DNA of 64,000 nt from Locusta migratoria. Its lineage: Eukaryota; Arthropoda; Insecta; Orthoptera; Acrididae. This document shows, in pieces, positions 1-10,842 of the stretch. The notes beneath the pieces are model-generated. The model made no database searches. It saw only the letters and a list, made by a program, of their open reading frames with translations, and was not told the DNA's origin. The stretch lies in the NCBI GenBank assembly GCA_026315105.1, contig CM048746.1:566259940-566323939 (forward strand). The letters run 5' to 3'. The position numbers and the translations under genes were made by a program. Each line of letters begins with the position of its first letter. Position 1 is the first letter of the stretch.

Positions 1-73
1 TGTGAACACGTGTTGGAGTCTCCTAGATCGTGCCTCATGAACTGCGCACTTTTTTTAAGCAGTGCTGTTGAAC

Positions 74-1891
74 ATGTCGTTGCAGGATTCTGTCAATTTT
101 AATTATCCTAATTTTGACAACATTGTTATTCAGTGGCTGGAAGAAGATGTAAGTGATATAGACTAAGAAATATAAAAGATTTTGCAGTTGCCGGTGATCA
201 CAGTTCTGCTAGTGAGCAATGTACTGAATTCAGAGGAAGAAATTAAGGAGCATGGTAATGGGAATCATTCGGTTTCTTTTGATTTAGAAGAGTCAGGATC
301 AGCTACACAGAAAGAATATTACTATGGCAAGAATGGTTTCAGGTGGTCAAATGATCCTTTGTAAAGTCGATTTTCAAAATATTGTCTAGCAGTCACCTGC
401 TCTTTGTCCCGTAGCCATAGTTTTTGGGCGTCATGCTGAGGCTGAAAAAATCTGGAAGTCCAATTGATGACAATGGACAGAATACTACAAATCACAAACC
501 CCAAACTTCAATGTGAATGAATCAAGTGGAAAAGCACAAATGCTGCAGATATGAGAAATGCAGATATGACTGATTTCAAAGCATTCTTTGATCTTCTCAT
601 CTATACATCTGTGTTCAAATACAACCATGAAGCCACTGGTGCTATTTGGGTAACAGATGAACCAGAAAGGAGATTTTTTGTTGTGTCATGAGCCGAAACA
701 GATACAACATCCTCCTTTCCAATATTCGAATTTATAACCATCAAGACAGAGCTGAATGAGGCAGCTGAAGCGGCAGGAGCAATATCTGACATTTTTGCAC
801 AATTTATAGAAAATTGTGAAGCAGTTTACACTATATGTATGTGTGCTACCATCAATGAAATGTCAGTGCCCTTCAAAGATCTAGATGTCAAAGAAACATT
901 GTAGATATAGAATAAAAATTCCTAGCCTAGTTGACCCCAAAACACCTATTTTTTGAATGGCAGGTAAGAATTATGATGGTAGAACTCTCGCAGCAGAAAA
1001 TGAAAACTCTTCACTCCCCATCCACGCATGCATCTGACGTCTTACACCAATCAAAAAATCGCATCAAAATGTGACAACTGACAATTGCTATGATTCTGTG
1101 GAAAATTTGCCCAAGTGGTGGAAAAAATAGGTTGGCTCCTGTTGGTACAAAGGAAAATAAAACTAAAGAGAAATACCCAAGGAATTTCAGTACAACAGAA
1201 GACTTCCTGTCGGCTCTAGTGAATATGGTTTCAAAAAAAACATGACACTACTTTTGTTTCTATCTTAAACAGAGCTATTGTGCTGTTATTCAGTATGGAT
1301 CATGCAGCAGACAAAAATGAGGAGAAACAGAAGTCAGAAATTATTCTGTTTTATAAGGAAACTAAAGGAGGAGTTCACAGCCTTGATGAAAAGTGTTCCA
1401 TTTACAATTCAGGAAGAAGAACTCGTCAAGAGCCCATAGCAATATTCTACAGAACTGTAGATATTAGTTGCATCAGTGGATATGTATTGTATAACAGCTA
1501 CCAACATAATTAATTTGTAAACCAGCTGAACTTTATGAAGAAACTTGCGAATGAGCTTGTTTCACCTCACATGGAAAAAAATAATTCAAAATATCCATTT
1601 TTCACATGAATAGAGGGCTTGTATTAGGAGAGTTCTCGGAGTGAGTAGATAAACTGAACCACGTTACGCGGTAGGCGGCCATTTTGACAAGACGAAGACT
1701 TGTGAACATTGTAAATCCGAAGAAAAAAAAAGGAAAACCGCACTCCTGTGTAAAGTGTGCAAGATTCTTATATGTCTTCAGTACTAAAAAAGAAAAAATG
1801 TGTAAAATGTGTTTCAGAACTACAAGGGTGAACATCAGAGTAAACAGTAAAATTTCAAAAAAGCTCATTTCTTCAATGTTTAAAAAATAAA
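74..1891 (+). pseudogene. decayed piggyBac transposase
   Basis: A relic of a piggyBac-family DDE transposase, the enzyme that cuts and pastes piggyBac transposons at TTAA sites. It starts at an ATG at 74 and runs in alternating frames with many stops. Recognisable blocks are YYGKNGFRWSNDP near 318, ADMTDFKAFFDLLIYTSVFK near 565, VTTDNCYDSVE near 1069, the GGVHSLDEKCSIYNSGRRTR block near 1365, and a cysteine-rich C-terminal finger (CVKC..CKMC) in the reading frame at 1684-1890. In the GGV(D)xLD block the first catalytic Asp of the family is replaced by His, so the protein would be dead even without the stops. The TTAA-flanked ends were not located. Confidence 0.88.
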
Positions 1892-2088
1892 GTGTTATTT
1901 AATAGTAATAAGGACAGTTTACAGCTCACCCACAAAGACTAGATGACAAGCTGTGACAGGCACATAAATAAGACACACACAACACTTCAGCTATCGGCCA
2001 TGGCCTCTTTCTGAAAATAGAACACTCGCACAACATAGTCATACAACCATCAGCTCTGGCTGCCGCATATCGAATCATGCTCTGTGGT

Positions 2089-2090
<2 letters not shown>

Positions 2091-2137
<47 letters not shown>
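2091..2137. repeat. (CA)n microsatellite
   Basis: A 47 bp uninterrupted CA dinucleotide run. The rest of 1892-2495, between the piggyBac relic and the palindromic element, is AT-rich DNA in which I see no gene or recognisable element. Confidence 0.95.
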
Positions 2138-2138
<1 letters not shown>

Positions 2139-2495
2139 ACTAAAAATAGGAGAGGTTTGGGATGAGAGGTACGAACTGTTGCGTATCTTTTTTTATGCGC
2201 CTGTCGCAGCTCATTGTCAAGTCTTTGCAGTGAGTTGCAAACTATCCTTACTACTAAATTGTTAATTCCAATATGGACTTTCCATTATTATATTAGTAGT
2301 AATGTATTCTAATTGGTAATAAAGAAAAATGTATATTCCAATAGAGAGTGTCAGTTCTGTAGATTTCTTTTTGTACCTATCGACTGCACATGATGAAACT
2401 CGGAAATTTAGACTTGACTGAAAATTTACTTTTTCCGTGGACACTATAATTTCAGAAACAGTCATTCAGTTTTCTAAAACTCCCTTCGTGACTAC

Positions 2496-2508
2496 TATTT
2501 TAAGAATA
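2496..2508. repeat. left 13 bp target-site duplication of palindromic element
   Basis: TATTTTAAGAATA occurs here and again, in direct orientation, at 8517-8529, immediately outside the two outer limits of the large inverted repeat. A 13 bp direct repeat of this kind is what a target-primed (LINE or Penelope type) insertion leaves. Confidence 0.7.
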
Positions 2509-4940
2509 TGAAAATTCATCATAAGGATAGTTCAGGTTCTGCAACTATAAAAACATTGTGAAATTGTTTATTTTTTATTTTCTTGTCGCAGATGCAGAAT
2601 TTTGAAATCTGTCCATTTTCAAACCATTAGCATAAAGAGAGTGAGTTACAGGCATTAAGTTACACTGTCCATGTTAACAAATCAAAAATGTGAAAAGTTA
2701 CATTTGCAGGTTTACCTTGGTTTTAAACTGTAATAAATCCCAGATGCATGTAAACTGGCTGCTAAAATTGTTGTACATTATAAAACTTTGAAGATATCTC
2801 ACTAGTTTACATTAAAAATTTAAAATAGCAGTTAAAACTGGTGTTACTTTCACGGGCCTCCAGTGTGAACTGTTTGTGTCAACATTGTTTGGATAATACC
2901 TTGTGGTTCCGTTAGAGGCTGCCACCCATAGTGTGCCTTACAATAGTATCGGCACCATTATAGATAATTAAAAAAGTGATACATGGCGTCATAACATAAA
3001 ATCTTGATAGTGGTCTCTACAAACTACCAGTGTCATAATTTAATATTAAACAGAAAAATGTCAATTTAAAATAAATTATTATAAATGTAAAAGCAAACAG
3101 TCTACGGTAGCACCACTTACCGACAGTCCCTTCACAATTGTGTATAACATTTAATTTGAGAATTAACGAGAGAAAGTCTTATTTAATTTTAGTAAGATAT
3201 TGTAAAATGTGAAACAGAAGGTCGACGGTGGCACTATATACAGGCACGATTGACACAGTCCTGTGTACAATACTGAACATGTCATAGTGCAAAATCTTCG
3301 TAGGTACTTTTCCAAGGCGGCACCACGTATTGGCTCCACCACTACAAATCATGCATACAGCATCTACAAAGATCGTGAACGTAACATACAACGTTACATC
3401 CCATCATAGACTTGTCTTATTTACTTATCTTACAAAAGTGCAGAATAATATTCTGGAAAGCATAGGTTGCTACTCACCACAGAGATGACCAATGAGCCGC
3501 AGAAAGGCACACATAAAAGAACAAACAAAAATGAAGCTTTCAGCTGTTAAGCTTTTATCTGCCACTGAAAATGTGTGGGTGCGCACGCACACATGTGTGC
3601 ATGTGCGCATGAGTGCGCATTCTCTGTGGCAGATGAAGGCTTAACAGCTGAAAGCTTCATTTTTGTTTATTCTTTTATGTGTGCCTTTCTGCGGCTCATT
3701 GGTCATCTCTGTGGTGAGTAGCAACCTATGCTTTCCAGAATATTATTCTGCACTTTTGTAAGATAAGTAACTAAGACAAGTCTATGATGGGATGTAACGT
3801 TGTATGTTACGTTCACGATCTTTGTAGATGCTGTATGCATGATTTGTAGTGGTGGAGCCAATACGTGGTGCCGCCTTGGAAAAGTACCTACGAAGATTTT
3901 GCACTATGACATGTTCAGTATTGTACACAGGACTGTGTCAATCGTGCCTGTATATAGTGCCACCGTCGACCTTCTGTTTCATGTTTTACAATATCTTACT
4001 AAAATTAAATAGACTTTCTCTTGTTAATTCTCAAATTAAATGTTATACACAATTGTGAAGGGACTGCCGGTAAGTGGCACTTCCATAGACCTTTTGGTAT
4101 TACATTTATAATAATTTATTTAAAATTGACATTTTTCTGTTAATATTAAATTATTACACTGGTCGTTTTTATAAACCACTATCAAGATTTTATGTAATGA
4201 AGCCATGTATCACTAATTAACCTTTAACTGGTACGATACGTCTGAAAGACAGCTGCCTAAATTCCTGGTGGCCATCCCCTCCCTATCCAGGGTCGCTCTG
4301 CCCTTTCCTTCTGTGTACCTTTCAGTTGGAGTGGTGACTTCCTGCAGTGAAGGTGGGGTGCCACTTGTGCTGTTTGACTCTGAGTAATTGCACAGCAAAG
4401 TCGCAGACGTGTGATACCAGTTGTGGAAGTATTTTTCATCAGACATTTTTACCAGTATATCATGTTCATTGTGATATTGAGTGTGCAAAAAATCATAGTT
4501 ATCACTAAAAGTGCGTTGTAACTAATTCACAGAATATGGAGTCACAACCAGGTCCATCTCACCAATCAAAACAGCCCAAAGAGCCTCATTATTCCCAACG
4601 AGTTCTGAGAGGAAATGATCAAAATTTTGAAAATAATGTTTAGTAAATTTTGTGTGTGTGTGTGTGTGTTACACATTTTTGTATTTTGAAAATGTTTTCT
4701 GCAGTTGGCACAGAGAACAATCAATAGTGTATGATGTAACAAGGGTGATTGTGGCCTTTGATAAACTTGAAATTTAACTTCAGAATAAACACTGTTCCTA
4801 AAAATATTCCAGTAGTTTGGTTTATGTTTCTCATTATTGGTTTATATGAAAGGTTAGAATGACACAGCATTAACAATTAAAAGCTATTTTCCTACGATTT
4901 TGAAAAATGTAAAGAAAGTCCACATTTTCAGGGCATCACT

Positions 4941-4943
<3 letters not shown>

Positions 4944-5008
<65 letters not shown>
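4944..5008. repeat. (TA)n microsatellite at PLE edge
   Basis: A 65 bp run of TA directly abuts the left end of the Penelope-like element; another TA run abuts its other end at 7832-7878. Confidence 0.95.
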
Positions 5009-5015
<7 letters not shown>

Positions 5016-5423
5016 AAATAGAAAACAGATGACTTACCAAAAGGACCGGCTCGTCGATAGAAACAAATAAAATAAATAAAATCACACACAAACACACATA
5101 CAAGCTTTCGCCACCACTGGCAGCTTCTTCAGGAAAAAGAGGAAAAAAGGGGAGGAAAAGGGAAGGATATGGGTTTTAAGGAAGTGGAAAAGGAGTCATT
5201 CCAATCCCAGGAGTGGAAGGACTTACCTTAGGGGAAAAAAAGGAAGGTGAACAAAAGCACACACACCCACACATTTACACAGACGCAAGTACACTTAAGC
5301 AGACACACTGTAGAACTGTAGAAAGCAAAGAAGTTAGAAGTTAGACAGAGATGCCACTTGAGGCAGAGGCTCTGTCCAGAGAACCAAGGCAAAGATGTTA
5401 AGATGGTGGGTGGGAATTCAAAT

Positions 5424-6737
5424 TTAGCGGAGGTTGAGACCAGGTGGGTAACGGGAAGAGAGAATATGTTGAAGGGCTAGTTCCCATCTCCGGAGTTCTG
5501 AAGGATTGGTGTCGGTGGGAAGTATCCAGATAACCCGGACGGTGTAACACTGTGCCAAGATGTGCTGGCCATGCACCAAGGCGTGTTTAGCCACAGGGTG
5601 ATCCTCATTACCAACAAACACTGTCTGCCTGTGACCATTCATGCGAATGGACAGTTTGTTGCTGGTCATTCCCACATAGAACGCTTCACAGTGCAGGCAT
5701 GTCAGTTGGTAAATCACGTGGGTGCTGTCACAAGTGGCTCTGCCCTTGATTGTGTACACCCTCCGGGTTACGGGACTGGAGTATGTGGTGGTGGAAGGGT
5801 GCATAGGGCAGGTTTTACAACGGGGGCGGTTACAAGGGTAGGAGCCAGAAGGTAGGGAAGGTGGTTTGGGGATTTCATAGGGATGGACTAGGAGGTTACG
5901 GAGGTTAGGTGGGCGGCGGAAAGACACTCTCGGAGGAGTGGGGAGGATGTCGTGAAGGATGGATCTCATTTCGGGGCAGGATTTTAGGAAGTCGTATCCT
6001 TGCTGGAGAGCCACATTCAGAGTCCGCTCCAGTCCCGGAAAGTATCCGGTGACAAGAGGGGCACTTCTGGGGTTCCGTTGAAGGTTCTGAATTTGGGGGG
6101 ATGAGGAAGTGGCTCTGGCAATTTGCTTCTGTACCAGATCAGGAGGATAGCTGCGGGATGTGAAGGCTGTTATCAGGTTATTGGTGTATTGGTTCAGGGA
6201 TTCAGGACTGGAGCAGACTCGTTTGCCACGAAGACCTAAGCTGTAGGGAAGGGAACGTTTGATGTGGAAAGGATGGCAGCTGTCATAATGCAGGTACTGT
6301 TGTTTATTGGTAGGTTTGATGTGGACGGATGTGTGTAGTGGGCCGTTGGATAGATGGAGGTCGACATCGAGGAAAGTGGCATGGGATTTGGAATAGGACC
6401 AGGTGAATTTGATGGGACCAAAGGAGTTGAGGTTGGAGAGGAAATTCTGGAGTTCTTCTTCACTGTGAGTCCAGATCATGAAGATGTCGTCAATGAATCT
6501 ATACCAAACTTTGGGTTGACAGGCTTGGGTGTCCAGGAAGGCTTCCTCTAAGCGTCCCATAAATAAGTTCGCGTACGAGGGGGCCATCCTGGTCCCCATG
6601 GCTGTTCCCTTTAGTTGTTGGTATGTCTGGCCCTCAAAAGTGAAGAAGTTGTGGGTTAGGATGAAGCTGGCAAGGGTATTAAGGAAAGAGGTTTTAGGTA
6701 AGGAAGTGGGTGGTCGGCGTGAAAGGAAATATTCCAT
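5424..6737 (-). CDS. Penelope-like reverse transcriptase, GIY-YIG endonuclease part (5'-truncated)
   Basis: A 437-codon open frame encodes the polymerase and nuclease that copy and insert a Penelope-like element. The same frame continues upstream without an ATG to about 6855, where RT motif A (VTIDATSLYTNI) is seen. Motif B is GTAMGTRMAPSYANLFM and the catalytic motif C is FIDDIFMIW. The C-terminal third has a CX4CX2C cluster (CNRPRCKTC) followed by the GIY-YIG-like stretch VIYQLTCLHCEAFYVGMTSN and then RMNGH. The catalytic motifs look intact, but the N-terminal fingers are absent, so it is unlikely to be autonomous. The stop is at 5424-5426. Confidence 0.85.
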   Translation of the reverse strand: MEYFLSRRPPTSLPKTSFLNTLASFILTHNFFTFEGQTYQQLKGTAMGTRMAPSYANLFMGRLEEAFLDTQACQPKVWYRFIDDIFMIWTHSEEELQNFLSNLNSFGPIKFTWSYSKSHATFLDVDLHLSNGPLHTSVHIKPTNKQQYLHYDSCHPFHIKRSLPYSLGLRGKRVCSSPESLNQYTNNLITAFTSRSYPPDLVQKQIARATSSSPQIQNLQRNPRSAPLVTGYFPGLERTLNVALQQGYDFLKSCPEMRSILHDILPTPPRVSFRRPPNLRNLLVHPYEIPKPPSLPSGSYPCNRPRCKTCPMHPSTTTYSSPVTRRVYTIKGRATCDSTHVIYQLTCLHCEAFYVGMTSNKLSIRMNGHRQTVFVGNEDHPVAKHALVHGQHILAQCYTVRVIWILPTDTNPSELRRWELALQHILSSRYPPGLNLR

Positions 6738-6890
6738 CGCAGCGAGGCCCTGGGCATGTGGGATATTGGTGTATAAGGAAGTGGCATCGATGGTTACAAG
6801 GATGGTTTCAGGAGGTAACAGGCTGGGTAAGGATTTCAGGCGGTCGAGGAAGTGGTTATATATATATATAAGTGGTTATATATATATATA

Positions 6891-7466
6891 AATGGTATAA
6901 AATAAAGATTTTTGACTTACCTAAAGTACAGGCTGGTCGATAGGAACACTAAACACACACAAAAACACACAACCATTCGAGCTTTCGCCACCAGTGGTGG
7001 CTTCTTCGGGAAAAAGAGGGAGGAAGGAGAGGAGAAAGGGAAGGATACGGGTTTTAAGGAAGTGGAAAAGGAGCCATTCCAATCCCAGGAGTGGAAGGAC
7101 TTACCTTAGGGGACAAAAAGGAAGGTAAACAAATACACACACACTCACACATATCCACATCCAAACACAAACAGATGTCTGCCTAAGTGTGTTTGGATGT
7201 GGATATGTGTGAGTGTGTGTGTATTTGTTTACCTTCCTTTTTGTCCCCTAAGGTAAGTCCTTCCACTCCTGGGATTGGAATGGCTCCTTTTCCACTTCCT
7301 TAAAACCCGTATCCTTCCCTTTCTCCTCTCCTTCCTCCCTCTTTTTCCCGAAGAAGCCACCACTGGTGGCGAAAGCTCGAATGGTTGTGTGTTTTTGTGT
7401 GTGTTTAGTGTTCCTATCGACCAGCCTGTACTTTAGGTAAGTCAAAAATCTTTATTTTATACCATT
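6891..7466. repeat. 279 bp inverted repeat of PLE termini
   Basis: 6891-7169 is the exact reverse complement of 7188-7466 as far as I can check by eye, with an 18 bp spacer. Each arm holds a PLE end: a GGTAAGTC-type junction, a CA/GT-rich stretch and a helix GCCACC/GGTGGC followed by GAAAGC. The left arm carries it on the minus strand and the right arm on the plus strand. Confidence 0.85.
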
Positions 7467-7830
7467 TTCGTACCTGGAAGGTCTCCTTCTATAATATATA
7501 TATATAGCTAACTTCTTTGCTTTCTACAGTTCTACAGTATGTCTGCCTAAGTGTACTTGTGTCTGTGTAAATGTGTGGGTGTATGTGCATTTATTTACCT
7601 TCCATTTTTCCCCCCAAGGTAAGTCTTTCCTGTCCCGGGATTGGAATGGCTCCTTACCCCCTTCCTTAAATCCCTCATCATTTCCTTTTCCCTCTCCTTC
7701 CCTTCTGCCTGATGAAGCAGCTAGGCTGCGAAAGCTAGCATTTTTGAGTGTGTGTGTGTCTGTGTGTTTATTTGTTACTATTACTGCCTGTGCCCCTTCG
7801 CCTGGTAAGTGTTCTTCATCTATTTTTTAC

Positions 7831-7831
<1 letters not shown>
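7467..7831 (+). repeat. additional PLE terminal repeat with hammerhead-like core
   Basis: Related in inverted orientation to 5009-5345. It contains CTGATGA at 7709-7715, a 5 bp stem GCAGC/GCTGC (7717-7721 with 7725-7729) closed by a TAG loop, then GAAA at 7730-7733. This is the arrangement of the hammerhead ribozyme core, with one extra A before the stem. Hammerhead ribozymes are known in PLE terminal repeats; activity here is unproven. Confidence 0.55.

Positions 7832-7878
<47 letters not shown>
7832..7878. repeat. (TA)n microsatellite
   Basis: A run of about 47 bp of TA at the second edge of the Penelope-like element, mirroring the tract at 4944-5008. Confidence 0.93.
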
Positions 7879-7882
<4 letters not shown>

Positions 7883-8516
7883 TTATTGTCAATATGTTAT
7901 TTAACATTTTGCTCCAGTTTTGCTGTCATACATCTGTAAACAGATGTTTTAACTAGTTGAATTCAATAAAAAAATGGTTAAAACATACAATAATTCAAAA
8001 GAAAACTTCAGGTGTCCGACAGACACCATGATATCTGTTACGTTAGAAAATGCAGTGGTACCAGTTAAGGGTTAATTATCTATAATTAGGCTGACGCTAT
8101 TGTAAGGCACGCTGTGGGTGGCAGCCTCTAAAGGAGCCACAAGGTCTTACCCAAACAATGTTTACAAAAAGAGTACATGTTGGAGGCCCATAGAAGTAAC
8201 ACCAGTTTAACTACCATTTTAAATTTTTAATTTAAACTAGTTATATATCGACAGAGTTTTATAATGTACAACAATTTTAGCACCCATTTACGTGCATCTG
8301 GATTTATTATGGTTTAAAACCAAGGTAAACCTGCAAATGTAACTTTTCACATATTAACACTAACTGTTGTTTTTATGATTTGTTAACATGGACAGTGTAA
8401 CTCTTTTTGTAGGCTAATGGTTTGAAAATGGAAGGCATCATCTGAAACTAGTTGCAGAACTCAAAATTGTACAACAGAAATGAGAAAATAAAAAAGTAAA
8501 TAATTTCGCAAAAAAA

Positions 8517-8529
8517 TATTTTAAGAATA
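8517..8529. repeat. right 13 bp target-site duplication
   Basis: TATTTTAAGAATA, the direct repeat partner of 2496-2508. The DNA between here and 9099 is HELZ intron; I see nothing else in it. Confidence 0.7.
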
Positions 8530-9099
8530 ATGCACAAAATTACACAATTTTGTGTCATAAAAATTAAATTACTACAGGCTTTATTTAATGCAATAAAATC
8601 AACAAATTCTTAAACAACACTTAAATAACAGTAAAAACTAGATGTTATGTAAGTTTAAATTAAAATTTTCAAATGATTTACTCCTTAAACCATAATTTCA
8701 ACAGAGGTCCCAGAGACTGCACCTCATAGGATATGTTACAAAAAAGTCACCTCGTCCAGTGTGCTAACCATTGCACAACCTTGCTCAGTGATACAAATTG
8801 ATTTGGCAACAATGCTGCTAACAAACTGTACTAATTTTAAAGCCACACCCACGGTGAAAATTCCCAGGACTGACTTTGTCATCTGCTTCACAAAATCACA
8901 GCATGACAGATAATTTCAAATAAAACACAAAATTGTATGGACGATTTATATTTTCAACTAATTCTGAAAGATTTCTTATTTATTTATCCTTTTGGAGTTT
9001 AACCCTAAAACCTGTCATGCCACCTCCCCCCACCCCAAGCCTTGTTCCATATCAGACACAATCAAGGATTTTTCCTATGCTTATGCCCGAGACACCAAC

Positions 9100-9297
9100 C
9101 TGATGGAGAAGTGATTTCGGTGGGCATCTTGCAGCAAGGCAACAACATGAAGCCTTTGGTTTGTATGGAGCACAAATGTCCATTCTTTATGACTAACTTT
9201 GGATGAAATAGTTGTGATAAGATCAGCAGAACAACTATCTTCCACACCTTCCAATTTTTCCCGCATAACTTTTTCAGGACTTGGCGCTTGTATCCAC
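9100..9297 (-). CDS. HELZ: HELZ exon 3 (helicase with zinc finger)
   Basis: An internal exon of the HELZ orthologue. HELZ is a superfamily 1 RNA helicase that works with mRNA regulatory complexes. On the minus strand the acceptor is TTTCAG before 9297 and the donor is ATCAG|GTTGGT after 9100. The incoming phase fits exon 2 exactly: the AG left by exon 2 plus the first G gives Arg, and the protein reads ERWIQAPSPEKV across the junction, matching the EKW..SPEKV segment of vertebrate HELZ. Further on, SHKEWTFVLHTNQRLHVVAL and DAHRNHFSI match its conserved WTF...LLYDAHRPHFSI region. The exon leaves phase 2. Later exons, including the helicase core, are not in the window. Confidence 0.86.
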
Positions 9298-9530
9298 CTG
9301 AAACAGTAATAGAAATTTCTACATTATTACCAAAGTGGAAAATTTGGCATATTTGAACATGTAATTGTATAAAACAAAAACTAGTGACTCATACTACTCA
9401 CGAAACTTTTAATATAACTTAATATACCACAATGTAAACAATTAGGACAACACTGGAAGTGTTGTAAGAACAGATATCAAGAACATATTTTTAACCTTTT
9501 ACTGCTTAAATGGGGGAAAAGATCAAAGTA

Positions 9531-10842
9531 CAGTAAAACCTCGTTTTTAAATTCTCGGTTTTTACGTTTTCCTGCCATTTACACCATTTTTTGTCGGTCC
9601 CATCAAATTTCCTATGTTTACAATGTTAATTCGCCCTCGTTTGTGCGTTAACATATCTACATTTTTCCCGCGTTTTACGCTTTTCGGAAGAATTTTCGTG
9701 AAGAAAAATGACGTAATGTACATAAATTGACGCTAGCATGACTTTCCCCATAAAGTATAGCGCTTAAAAATTATTCGCAGTCGAGTTTATTGACACTTTG
9801 CATTTATTCAAACGTATATTTCGTTGATGACTTACGACAAGCCGATTTGTGGCGATGTAGTTCCTCTTTCAACCAGCTTCTTTGCCATAGCGCTTGGCGT
9901 GAGAATAACGCTGATTTGTGGCGGTGCAGTTTCTCTTTCCGCTAACTTCTTTGCCAAAGCGGCTGGCATCTACTCAATCAATCAGAACCAGTTGCTTTGT
10001 TGGCGTGAGAATAAAGAGTTGCATTGTTTTTGTGATACATATTTCTGATTAATAAAGCACAATATCTGTCAAAGTTGGGTATCATAATACCCACAGCCTC
10101 AAAAAAGCGATAATAGTGAGAGGTGCCGATCCTATGCAAACGTCACAAATATACTTATGCATATTTTTGTACTCGAAAACGCGAATAAATTATCTAATAT
10201 CGTCGTGTGAAACATCTAAAAATACAAAAATAATGGAACTTTGAGTTTTACTACGTAAATAATTACGTAATTCCGGAAAAAGGCAGTAATTTTGGGGATG
10301 TGTTACATAGCCTGGCAGCAGGGTCCAAACAATATCGAAGTGGTTCAGGTAATTTTGAAGATGTGTTACATAGCCTAGCAGTGGCGTCCTCGATTATAAT
10401 GAATGAAATTACACCAAAAATTTTTACTTCCCCATAAAATTACCAATTCTGTTTGGCGCGTAAAATAGCGGCGTCCTCGATTATAATGAATGAAATTAAG
10501 TCAAATTTCTACTTCCCATAAATTTACCAGTTCTGCCTGGCGCTTAAGATAGCGGCATCCTCGATTATAATGAATGAAATTACGTCAAAAAATTCTACTT
10601 CCCGTAAAATTATGTTTTACCTGGCGCTTAAAATAGTAAACATTTGGATAACCTTTATTGTTTAATAAACTTCCTGGCGAGTATTTAGATGCCTATTATG
10701 TACATATATCACAAATAAACTACGAAAATGCAAGGCTCATGCAGTAAGCATTTTTTACCACTTAAAACATTATTTCCTGCATTTTACATTTTCCTGCATT
10801 TTACTTAAGTCCCTTGAAAAGCGTAAAAATGAGGTTCTACTG
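9531..10842. mobile_element. TA-flanked DNA transposon, pogo/Tigger-like, non-autonomous
   Basis: The left end CAGTAAAACCTCGTTTTTA (9531) and the right end, whose reverse complement starts CAGTAGAACCTCATTTTTA (10842), form terminal inverted repeats flanked by TA on both sides. TIRs starting CAGT with TA duplication are typical of the pogo/Tigger branch of Tc1/mariner. The interior has no long frame. It contains local tandem duplications: two copies of a ~75 bp unit with GATTTGTGGCG at 9843 and 9914, and three ~85-95 bp units at 10385-10640. Confidence 0.65.
10385..10640. repeat. three tandem ~85-95 bp units
   Basis: Each unit begins near CCTCGATTATAATGAATGAA and ends near TGGCGCTTAAAATAG. 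Copies start at about 10388, 10473 and 10559. They differ by scattered substitutions and small indels, so the array is not recent. Confidence 0.8.

Larger units (their letters stand above)
5009..7831 (-). mobile_element. Penelope-like retroelement with inverted terminal copies
   Basis: The element sits between two (TA)n tracts. On the minus strand it carries a reverse transcriptase/GIY-YIG frame at 5424-6860. The 3' flank (5009-5345) and the plus-strand segment 7505-7831 are related in inverted orientation, and a 279 bp perfect inverted repeat lies at 6891-7466. Partial, inverted and tandem terminal copies are usual for PLEs. The junction motif GGTAAGTC occurs at several internal ends. The N-terminal RT part is missing, cut at the inverted repeat. 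Confidence 0.8.
4221..8071. mobile_element. piggyBac-type transposon with TTAA duplication and nested PLE
   Basis: TTAA is present at both edges (4217-4220 and 8072-8075). The termini are inverted: the left starts CCTTTAACTGGTAC and the reverse complement of the right starts CCCTTAACTGGTAC. TTAA duplication and CCY-type ends are diagnostic of the piggyBac superfamily. Only a short leader frame (ATG near 4538, about 35 codons) remains on its left side, so it lacks transposase. Most of its interior, 5009-7878, is a Penelope-like element. It interrupts the right arm of the palindrome, whose sequence continues without loss on the two sides of the TTAA. Confidence 0.8.
2509..8516. mobile_element. 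large palindromic insertion, Penelope-like derivative
   Basis: The left arm (about 2555-3566) is the reverse complement of a right arm that runs about 3625-4220 and resumes at 8076-8516; the break is a later piggyBac-type insertion. The dyad axis is near 3595. The innermost part, about 3428-3763, resembles a Penelope-like terminal region in two opposite copies: it has the GATGAAGG-stem-GAAAGC block seen in the other PLE ends of this window. No long open frame lies in the arms; the 70-codon frames at 3179-3391 and 3800-4012 are mirror images of one another. The 13 bp flanking duplication shows that the inverted pair inserted as one unit. Assignment to PLEs is inference. Confidence 0.6.

Noticed and set aside
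3179..4012. Two nearly identical 70-codon frames in opposite orientation
   Set aside because: They are mirror copies in the palindrome arms; conservation follows from the inverted repeat, not from coding.
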